12,805 bases of DNA, taken from NCBI GenBank assembly GCA_009920585.1, contig RFZT01000038.1, forward strand, positions 1-12,805, written 5' to 3'. The translations under genes were made by a program, and so were the position numbers. Positions 6,690 to 11,917 of the stretch are shown here, piece by piece; positions within the stretch are counted from its first letter, which is position 1; the number at the start of each line of letters is the position of its first letter. This DNA comes from a bacterium (lineage in GTDB: Bacteria; Verrucomicrobiota; Verrucomicrobiia; Chthoniobacterales; Terrimicrobiaceae). The notes below the pieces were generated by a model. It saw only the letters and a program-made list of their open reading frames with translations, ran no database searches and was not told the origin of the DNA.

Positions 6690-7099
6690 AATATATTGTC
6701 GATGCCAATCTACTGAGTGAGGCCACCAAACCTGATCCCGCGCCACAGGTTTTGGAATGGCTACGGCTCAATGAGGCGCAGTTCGCGGTGACACCGGTCA
6801 TTTTAGGAGAACTTGAATACGGGATCCTGCTTCTCCCCTCGAGTAGAAGAAAAAAACAACTCGAAGTGTGGTTTGAAAAAATACGCTCCACTGCTCACTG
6901 TCTCGACTTCGACAGTAAGGCTGCATCATCATGGGCCCGTTTGCTGGCCCACCTCAAATCCAAGGGCCACGCTATGCCAATCAAAGACAGCCTGATTGCC
7001 GCATCGGCGATCGCCCACAACCTCACCATGGCTACGCGCAACACTCGAGATTTTAAAAACGCGAGAGTTCCCTTGATAAACCCCTTCGAAACGAATTGA
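6686..7099 (+). CDS. vapC: PIN-domain ribonuclease toxin of module 1 (VapC/FitB-like)
   Basis: Encodes 137 residues from a GTG start, the usual VapC length. The four acidic positions of the PIN active site are present: Asp6 in YIVDANLLSE, Glu42 in GELEYGI, Asp101 in IKDSLIAASA and Asp122 in TRNTRDFKN. VapC toxins are Mg-dependent RNases that cut tRNA or rRNA when the labile antitoxin is degraded. ELEYGI and TRNTRDF point to the FitB/VapC4-5 branch, different from the toxins of modules 2 and 3. No frameshift or catalytic loss is visible, so it should be active. It ends 40 bases before SDR2, with no terminator seen between, so transcription from the module's promoter could run into SDR2. Confidence 0.92.
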   Translation: MKYIVDANLLSEATKPDPAPQVLEWLRLNEAQFAVTPVILGELEYGILLLPSSRRKKQLEVWFEKIRSTAHCLDFDSKAASSWARLLAHLKSKGHAMPIKDSLIAASAIAHNLTMATRNTRDFKNARVPLINPFETN

Positions 7100-7139
7100 T
7101 CCTCGCCTCATCATCCTTTCTATCCATAAAAATCCGTTC

Positions 7140-8150
7140 ATGAAAAATCCCAACATTAAAACAATCCTCGTTACTGGCGGAGCCGGTTATGTCGGCTCTG
7201 TGCTCACGCCTCTTTTACTTGAAGCCGGCTACCATGTCCGCGTTCTCGATCTTCTGATCTATGGAGGTCAAGTTTTTGACGGAATTCCTGCCAATGACCG
7301 CGCGCGATTGGAAGTCATCCAAGGCGACATGCGTGATGAGCTTCTTCTTCGTCGCGCTTTATCGGGGTGCGATGCCGTTATCCATCTCGCCTGTATTTCC
7401 AATGACCCGAGTTTCGAGCTCGATCCCGCTCTCGGTCGCTCGATCAATTTCGATGCCTTCCTTCCTCTTGTGGATATCGCCAAGGCAAGCGGCGTGCAGC
7501 GTTTCATCTACGCTTCCTCATCTAGTGTTTATGGCGTAAAGGAAGAACAAAACGTCACCGAAGACCTCCCTCGCGAACCACTCACAGACTACTCCCGCTT
7601 CAAAGCTATGTGTGAGGACGAACTCGAGAAACGCCGAGCGCCTGGCTTCACCACACTCACGCTCCGTCCTGCCACAGTTTGCGGATGGTCGCCACGACTT
7701 CGTCTCGATCTGTCGGTGAATATTCTGACCAACCATGCGGTCAACAAAGGTAAAATCACCGTGTTTGGAGGCAGCCAACTCAGACCCAATTTCCACGTTC
7801 GCGATTGTGCCGAACTCTATGTGAAATGCCTCGCCCTGCCTGCCGCTCAGATTGACGGCAAAGTCTTCAATGCCGGTTACCAAAATCTCTCCCTCGACGC
7901 CATTGCAGAGAAGGTCCGAGAAGTCGTCGGCAGCCAAGTCGAAATCGCCCATACCCCTACCGACGACAACCGTTCCTACCACATTTCCTCGGATAAAATC
8001 CTCCGCGAACTCGGCTATGCCCCACGATTCACCATCGAAGATGCGATTCGCGAACTCACCGAAGCATTCCGTGCCGGGAAAGTCGCCGACCCGCTCACTA
8101 ATCCGCTTTATTTTAACATCAAACGTATGCAGGAAGTGAATTTGAAGTAA
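7140..8150 (+). CDS. Extended SDR: NAD-dependent epimerase/dehydratase/reductase (SDR2)
   Basis: Encodes 336 residues. Rossmann motif VTGGAGYVGS (11-20), catalytic set YASSSSVYG (124-132) with YSRFK (151-155), then LTLRPATVCGWSPR (173-186) and NFHVRDCAELY (217-227) in the C-terminal substrate region. It differs clearly from SDR1 (no DDLSTG-type loop; LDLLIYGGQVFDG at 36-48 instead), so the two are not a recent duplication; it probably performs another step, such as a 4- or 6-epimerisation or reduction of an NDP-sugar. It is flanked on both sides by toxin-antitoxin modules. ATG at 7140 gives the normal distance to the Rossmann motif; no Shine-Dalgarno is visible. The exact reaction cannot be assigned from sequence. 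Confidence 0.88.
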   Translation: MKNPNIKTILVTGGAGYVGSVLTPLLLEAGYHVRVLDLLIYGGQVFDGIPANDRARLEVIQGDMRDELLLRRALSGCDAVIHLACISNDPSFELDPALGRSINFDAFLPLVDIAKASGVQRFIYASSSSVYGVKEEQNVTEDLPREPLTDYSRFKAMCEDELEKRRAPGFTTLTLRPATVCGWSPRLRLDLSVNILTNHAVNKGKITVFGGSQLRPNFHVRDCAELYVKCLALPAAQIDGKVFNAGYQNLSLDAIAEKVREVVGSQVEIAHTPTDDNRSYHISSDKILRELGYAPRFTIEDAIRELTEAFRAGKVADPLTNPLYFNIKRMQEVNLK

Positions 8151-8202
8151 TTGGTTATATTATATCTTCAGCTCGGTTTTATAGTTTGTTGGTTCTCTTG
8201 GC

Positions 8203-8220
8203 TGTGACAAAATAGTCACA
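8203..8220. promoter_or_regulatory. Perfect inverted repeat upstream of toxin-antitoxin module 2
   Basis: TGTGAC (8203-8208), 6-base spacer AAAATA, GTCACA (8215-8220), ending 13 bases before the -35 of module 2. The half-sites resemble CRP/FNR-family sites, but TGTGA and TCACA are 8 bases apart here, not the 6 of a standard CRP site. It may be the operator for the module's own antitoxin or a CRP-like regulator site. The following TTTT also allows a weak terminator of SDR2 transcription. Confidence 0.45.
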
Positions 8221-8233
8221 TTTTCTAATCAAC

Positions 8234-8262
8234 TTGACTTCTTTCCATCTCTGAATTAGTTA
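8234..8262 (+). promoter_or_regulatory. Promoter of toxin-antitoxin module 2 (leaderless start)
   Basis: TTGACT (8234-8239), 17 bases, TAGTTA (8257-8262), then 7 bases to the ATG at 8270: the same spacing as module 1. The -10 match is modest; TATATT at 8261-8266 is a better hexamer but at a spacing of 21. A small inverted repeat, GTTAT (8259-8263) and ATAAC (8273-8277), straddles the start codon and could be an operator. Confidence 0.5.
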
Positions 8263-8269
8263 TATTGCT

Positions 8270-8548
8270 ATGATAACGGCCAACCTTGCTGAGGCAAAAA
8301 AACACCTTGCCCATTATACACGGCTTGTGAAAGGTGGTTCCGTGGTGGTGCTTTGCGAAAGAAATAAGCCAATTGCAGAAATTCGTCCACTTGGCCATCC
8401 TTCAGTTAAGCGTCCTAAAAGAAAAATCGGACTTATGAAAGGCCTCTGTCCTATCGGTGTGGTTTTTCTAAAGGAAGATTTGGAGACGGGTGAGGATTTT
8501 TACAAAGCTTCGATTTTCCCCGACATAGCACCCAAGTCCCCATTGTGA
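8270..8548 (+). CDS. Phd/YefM-type antitoxin of module 2
   Basis: Encodes 92 residues. The N-terminal part, about 1-55, matches the Phd/YefM DNA-binding fold: ANLAEAKKHLAHYTRLVKGG, then VVLCERNKPIAEIRPL. This is the standard VxEAKxxLxxLL...V...GxPVAxL pattern. The tail (KIGLMKGLCPIGVVFLKEDLETGEDFYKAS) would wrap the toxin. It should repress its own promoter and neutralise the PIN toxin encoded next, with which it overlaps by GTGA. It is clearly related to the module 3 antitoxin (EAKxHL, LVPL/IRPL and KRP positions) but longer, 92 against 79 residues. The ATG at 8270 leaves almost no leader after the predicted promoter. Confidence 0.85.
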   Translation: MITANLAEAKKHLAHYTRLVKGGSVVVLCERNKPIAEIRPLGHPSVKRPKRKIGLMKGLCPIGVVFLKEDLETGEDFYKASIFPDIAPKSPL

Positions 8549-8931
8549 AATTCCTTCTCGATACGTGCGCTTTTCTTTGGATGAGTGACCGCACAGATTG
8601 TCTCTCCGCCAAGGTTATTGGGTTGGTGAGCGATGCCGAGAATGAGCTTTTTGTTCATCAGGCAACAACTCTTGAAATTCAACTCAAATACGATAAAGGG
8701 AATCTACCTCTGGGCATTCCTCCCCATAAATTTATCCCTGAAGCGATTTCTAGGCATAAGTTGCTCTATAACGCTTTTTCGGATGCGGATATTTTCTTTA
8801 TCGAAAAGTTACCCGCTCACCACCGTGATCCCTTCGACCGAATTCTGATTTGTCATGCCATTATCAATGGGCTTACCATAATTAGCCCAGATCCACTCAT
8901 TCACCAGTATCCCGTAAACACGATTTGGTAA
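8545..8931 (+). CDS. vapC: PIN-domain ribonuclease toxin of module 2
   Basis: Encodes 128 residues from a GTG start that overlaps the antitoxin stop (GTGA). It belongs to the LLDTCAFLW / HRDPFDR type of PIN toxin usually paired with Phd antitoxins. Acidic active-site positions: Asp6, Glu44 in TTLEIQLK, Asp95 and Asp98 in HRDPFDR, and Asp116 in SPDP. All are present, so RNase activity is expected. It is a clear relative of the module 3 toxin: the first 12 codons and the HRDPFDR block are nearly the same, and identity is visible at DNA level (CTCGATAC, TGCGCTTTTCT). It runs directly into the transketolase-N gene, whose start overlaps or lies 8 bases after its stop. Confidence 0.92.
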   Translation: MKFLLDTCAFLWMSDRTDCLSAKVIGLVSDAENELFVHQATTLEIQLKYDKGNLPLGIPPHKFIPEAISRHKLLYNAFSDADIFFIEKLPAHHRDPFDRILICHAIINGLTIISPDPLIHQYPVNTIW

Positions 8932-8939
8932 CTCTTCCA

Positions 8940-9752
8940 TTGAACTCAGACTTCGAAACCCACGCCAGAGAAATCCGCTACCGCCTCATTCGCATGTCGC
9001 ATGAGGCCCAAAGCGCCCATCTTGCCGGCGCACTTTCCTGCGTGGATTTGCTTGTGGCGTTGTATTGGCGTGTTCTCAAAATCGATCCCGCACAACCAAA
9101 CGATCCGAATCGCGATCGGCTCATTTTCAGTAAAGGTCATGCGGTGAGCGCCCTCTACGCGACTCTGGCGAAGCGTGGTTTTTTTCCCGAAGAAAAACTT
9201 GCCCGCTACAATCAGCATGGAGCGTCGCTCCCTGAGCAACCTTGTCCGGATATGACTCCCGGCGTGGAATGGGCCACGGGATCGCTGGGGCATGGCCTAG
9301 GCGTTGGTCTTGGCGTTGCGCTGGCATCCTCCATTCAACAAAATCCGCATTCTACGTTTGTGATCATGAGTGATGGCGAGTGCCAGGAGGGAAGCGTATG
9401 GGAGGCTGCCATGCTTGCTCCGAAACTCAAAACTGGACCGCTTACTGTGCTTGTCGATTTTAACGGCTGGCAGGCTACCGGGCGTTCCCGCGACATCATG
9501 CAAATGGAGCCGTTGGCCGAAAAATGGGCTAGTTTCGGATGGGATGCCTGTGAGCTCGATGGACACTCGATAGACGAAATCCTATCCTCCCTCGAAAAGC
9601 CACGCGATCACCGCCCTCGAGCTATCATCGCTCGTACGGTAAAGGGCAAGGGGGCATCCTTCATTGAGGACGATAACAATTGGCACTACCGTGCTCCAAC
9701 CTCCGATGAAGTCGAAAAAGCATATTCAGAGATTTTTGATAACCGTGACTAA
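8940..9752 (+). CDS. Transketolase, N-terminal (ThDP-binding) subunit
   Basis: Encodes 270 residues. Motifs of the pyrophosphate-binding half of transketolase: FSKGHAVSALYA (63-74), TGSLGHGLGVGLG (113-125), MSDGECQEGS (143-152) followed by VDFNGWQ (172-178), which is the GDG...N Mg-ThDP motif with Ser replacing the first Gly. Split transketolases pair this half with a separate C-terminal subunit, here encoded after module 3; together they move two-carbon ketol units between sugar phosphates. No ATG is available: the choices are TTG at 8940 (used here, 8 bases after the toxin stop) and TTG at 8925 (7-base overlap with the toxin, five residues longer). The non-ATG start next to a toxin-antitoxin module may reflect loss of the original start by the insertion. 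Confidence 0.92.
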   Translation: MNSDFETHAREIRYRLIRMSHEAQSAHLAGALSCVDLLVALYWRVLKIDPAQPNDPNRDRLIFSKGHAVSALYATLAKRGFFPEEKLARYNQHGASLPEQPCPDMTPGVEWATGSLGHGLGVGLGVALASSIQQNPHSTFVIMSDGECQEGSVWEAAMLAPKLKTGPLTVLVDFNGWQATGRSRDIMQMEPLAEKWASFGWDACELDGHSIDEILSSLEKPRDHRPRAIIARTVKGKGASFIEDDNNWHYRAPTSDEVEKAYSEIFDNRD

Positions 9753-9763
9753 CTTGACTAACT
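9746..9763 (+). repeat. 9-base tandem direct repeat at the transketolase-N stop
   Basis: TGACTAACT occurs twice head to tail, 9746-9754 and 9755-9763. The first copy holds the TAA stop of transketolase-N; the second supplies most of the TTGACT -35 of module 3. This looks like a small tandem duplication at the left border of the module, possibly an insertion scar. Confidence 0.55.
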
Positions 9764-9782
9764 TTCTTTCTTCTTTTAGGGT
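9754..9782 (+). promoter_or_regulatory. Promoter of toxin-antitoxin module 3
   Basis: TTGACT (9754-9759), 17 bases, TAGGGT (9777-9782), then 6 bases to the ATG at 9789. The -35 is the same as in modules 1 and 2 and sits one base closer to the start codon. The -10 is weak. The same AGGG could instead act as a Shine-Dalgarno (7 bases before the ATG), in which case the mRNA would not be leaderless. Confidence 0.4.
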
Positions 9783-9788
9783 AACTCC

Positions 9789-10028
9789 ATGACTATTAGT
9801 GTCCATGAGGCTAAAACTCATCTTTCCAAGTATCTTGTAAAAGTGGAGATGGGCGAAGAGTTTTTAATATCAAGAGGGAAGACGCCTGTTGCGAAACTTG
9901 TGCCCTTAGTTGCTAAACCGAATCACAAGCGCCCCAACGTTGGCGAAATGATGGACATCCCCTTTCATGTGCCTTCATCAGCACTTGCGCCACTCAGCGA
10001 TAAGGAACTTCAGGAGATGGGGCTGTGA
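9789..10028 (+). CDS. Phd/YefM-type antitoxin of module 3
   Basis: Encodes 79 residues, typical of Phd/YefM antitoxins. Residues 1-40 show the family pattern: TISVHEAKTHLSKYLVKVEMGEE, then FLISRGKTPVAKLVPL. The C-terminal part (KRPNVGEMMDIPFHVPSSALAPLSDKELQEMGL) contains a final amphipathic segment expected to bind the PIN toxin. It would repress its own promoter and inhibit the downstream PIN ribonuclease, whose GTG overlaps its stop (GTGA). Related to the module 2 antitoxin but with a different C-terminal tail, which suggests separate toxin pairing. It lies between the two halves of a split transketolase, in operon direction. Confidence 0.88.
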   Translation: MTISVHEAKTHLSKYLVKVEMGEEFLISRGKTPVAKLVPLVAKPNHKRPNVGEMMDIPFHVPSSALAPLSDKELQEMGL

Positions 10029-10408
10029 ATTGCCTGCTCGATACATGCGCTTTTCTCTGGCTTGCCCTAGAACCAGAATGCCTCTCTGCAAAAGCAGTCA
10101 AAACTATTAACAAAGCGGATCTGCGATTTTTGAGTTCAGCTTCCATCTGGGAAATCGTCATAAAAAACGCTTCTGGTAAATTACCCTTGCCAGTAAATCC
10201 AAGGGAGTGGATTCCCTCACGCATGGATTTTTTTCAACTTGCGATGCTGCCGATGGATCAGGAGGTTCTCTTTCTTAGCGGAGAACTTCCGATGATCCAT
10301 CGAGATCCATTTGACCGACTCATTGCCGCAGATTCGATTCAACGAAGCCTGCCCGTCATTACTTCTGATCTCCCATTTGAAGCTCTTGGTGCAACTCGGA
10401 TTTGGTAA
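10025..10408 (+). CDS. vapC: PIN-domain ribonuclease toxin of module 3
   Basis: Encodes 127 residues from GTG, overlapping the antitoxin by GTGA. Same PIN subtype as the module 2 toxin: LLDTCAFLW (4-12), SIWEIVIK (40-47), HRDPFDRLIAADSI (92-105), ITSD (112-115), and the same C-terminal TRIW/NTIW end. The acidic set is complete: Asp6, Glu43, Asp94, Asp97, Asp115. It should be a Mg-dependent RNase released on antitoxin decay. The stop lies 25 bases before the transketolase-C start, and I see no terminator, so the module's transcript can reach transketolase-C, the HAD gene and the APH gene. Confidence 0.93.
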   Translation: MNCLLDTCAFLWLALEPECLSAKAVKTINKADLRFLSSASIWEIVIKNASGKLPLPVNPREWIPSRMDFFQLAMLPMDQEVLFLSGELPMIHRDPFDRLIAADSIQRSLPVITSDLPFEALGATRIW

Positions 10409-10433
10409 ATCTTAAATCCCACTACCTTTTTCC

Positions 10434-11342
10434 ATGCGCAACGCCTTTGCTGATGAAATTCTGAAACTCGCTCTCGCCGATGAGCGCATCGTGGTTTTGA
10501 GCGGCGACATCGGTAATCGTCTATTCGACAAATTCAAAGAAGCGATGCCGACTCGCTTTTACAACTGCGGTGTCGCTGAAGCCAATATGATCTCACTGGC
10601 TTCAGGATTAGCTTCCAGTGGCCTGCGCCCGCTTTGTTACACCATTACTCCATTTGTCACGACCCGCTGTCTGGAGCAAATCAAGCTCGATGTTTGCTAT
10701 CACGAAATGCCGGTGACCATTGTTGGCACTGGGAGCGGGCTTTCTTATTCTGCGCTTGGCTCCACGCACCATTCGTTTGAAGATCTTGCTATCATGCGTA
10801 GCCTTCCGGGAATGAATGTGCTAGCTCCTGCCGATGCTCCGGAACTCCGCTCTGCTCTTCGTTGGGCATTTGCGCAAAGCCAGCCCGCCTATCTGCGCAT
10901 CGGTAAAAAAGGGGAGCCGATTCTGACTCAGGAGTCGTCTTTTATGGCAGGTCGCTGGCAGCGCCTTCGTAGTGGTTCTGACGTCACTCTTCTGGCGTGC
11001 GGAACGATACTCGGTGAGGTCCTTGCTACCGCCGAGCTTCTAGCAAAAAAGAATATACAAGCCACTGTCTGGAACTGTGCGAGTGTGAAGCCTCTCGATT
11101 TGGAAGTGCTCACCAATTTGGGATCTGCTCCTGTATTTGCTATTGAAGAACACTCTGTCCTCGGTGGTTTTGGATCCGCTGTGGCGGAGTGTTTATCCTC
11201 TCAAAAGCACCCGCCTCGCCTGATTCGCTTTGGGATTCCCGACGAGTTTCTGCATGACTGCGGCGAGCAGGAAGAGGCGCGAAGTCACTGTGGCATAGAT
11301 GCCGAAAGCCTCGCCCGACGGATCGCCGCCGAGATTGCATGA
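10434..11342 (+). CDS. Transketolase, C-terminal (pyrimidine-binding) subunit
   Basis: Encodes 302 residues. Residues about 1-160 are the pyrimidine-binding domain: FYNCGVAEANMISLASGLA (42-60) carries the ThDP-activating Glu49, and LGSTHHSFEDLAIMRSLP (108-125) is the usual transketolase substrate/ThDP motif. Residues about 180-300 are the transketolase C-terminal domain: VTLLACGTILGEVLATA, then VFAIEEHSVLGGFGSAV. It completes the active site with the N-terminal subunit encoded at 8940-9752; the two genes are normally adjacent but here are separated by module 3. ATG 10434 precedes the conserved N-terminus. The stop overlaps the HAD start by ATGA, so the HAD protein is probably coupled to it. 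Confidence 0.94.
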   Translation: MRNAFADEILKLALADERIVVLSGDIGNRLFDKFKEAMPTRFYNCGVAEANMISLASGLASSGLRPLCYTITPFVTTRCLEQIKLDVCYHEMPVTIVGTGSGLSYSALGSTHHSFEDLAIMRSLPGMNVLAPADAPELRSALRWAFAQSQPAYLRIGKKGEPILTQESSFMAGRWQRLRSGSDVTLLACGTILGEVLATAELLAKKNIQATVWNCASVKPLDLEVLTNLGSAPVFAIEEHSVLGGFGSAVAECLSSQKHPPRLIRFGIPDEFLHDCGEQEEARSHCGIDAESLARRIAAEIA

Positions 11343-11914
11343 TCGCTCTGGACCTCGATAACACGATCATCTGCTACGACGAGGCCTTTCGCGCTGCCGC
11401 ATCTTTACTCGATTGCCTTCCTGCTGTTGGCATCGCAATCAGCAAACCCACCATTAAAGTCGCTGCTCTTGCCAAAGGAGGCAACGAACTTTGGACCCGC
11501 CTCCAAGGCCTCGTCTATGGTGAGCAAATCGGGAAGGCCACACTTTACACCGGTTGTGCCGACTTCGTTGCCGCATCGAGAGAAGAGATCGTCATCCTAA
11601 GCCACAAAACACAATTTCCTGTTCTTGGCTCAAGGAGCGATCTTCGCAAAGCGGCCACCACCTGGCTTGAATCGACTCCGCTTGCGCATCTGCCATTGCA
11701 TTTCTTCGATACTCGCGATGCGAAAGTGGCCGCGATTGCCGCTCTAAATCCAAGAGCGATTATCGACGACCTTCCCGAGGTTTTCCTCACGGCAGGATTT
11801 CCCTCATCCACCACCTTCTTCCTCTTCGATCCAGTCCAAGCTCATTCAGATTGGTCCCTTACACCACGGGTCATATCCTGGACAAATGCCGTTTATCAAA
11901 TTCTGACTTCCTAA
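11339..11914 (+). CDS. HAD-superfamily phosphatase-like protein
   Basis: Encodes 191 residues. Motif I DLDNT at 5-9 (DxDxT, Asp5 nucleophile), motif II region VILSHK (85-90, Ser88), a candidate motif III Lys129 in TRDAKVAAI, and motif IV IIDDLPEV (141-148). This is a complete HAD active-site set. In the heptose pathway a HAD phosphatase (GmhB) removes the 7-phosphate from heptose 1,7-bisphosphate; this protein could play that part here, although its sequence is not recognisably GmhB and it lacks visible zinc-loop cysteines. The cap between motifs I and II is short and helical. It begins inside the transketolase-C stop (ATGA) and ends 3 bases before the APH-like gene, so it is a tightly coupled operon member. 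Confidence 0.82.
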   Translation: MIALDLDNTIICYDEAFRAAASLLDCLPAVGIAISKPTIKVAALAKGGNELWTRLQGLVYGEQIGKATLYTGCADFVAASREEIVILSHKTQFPVLGSRSDLRKAATTWLESTPLAHLPLHFFDTRDAKVAAIAALNPRAIIDDLPEVFLTAGFPSSTTFFLFDPVQAHSDWSLTPRVISWTNAVYQILTS

Positions 11915-11917
11915 AAA

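Noticed and set aside
7518..7982. Minus-strand frame of 154 codons opposite SDR2
   Set aside because: Antisense shadow of a well-supported SDR gene.
8203..8228. Intrinsic terminator of SDR2
   Set aside because: Stem of only six AT-containing pairs and a short T-run; kept as a regulatory inverted repeat with termination as a weak alternative.
6393..10433. Insertion sequence or transposon carrying the toxin-antitoxin modules
   Set aside because: No transposase, integrase, terminal inverted repeats or flanking target duplications around any module could be found.
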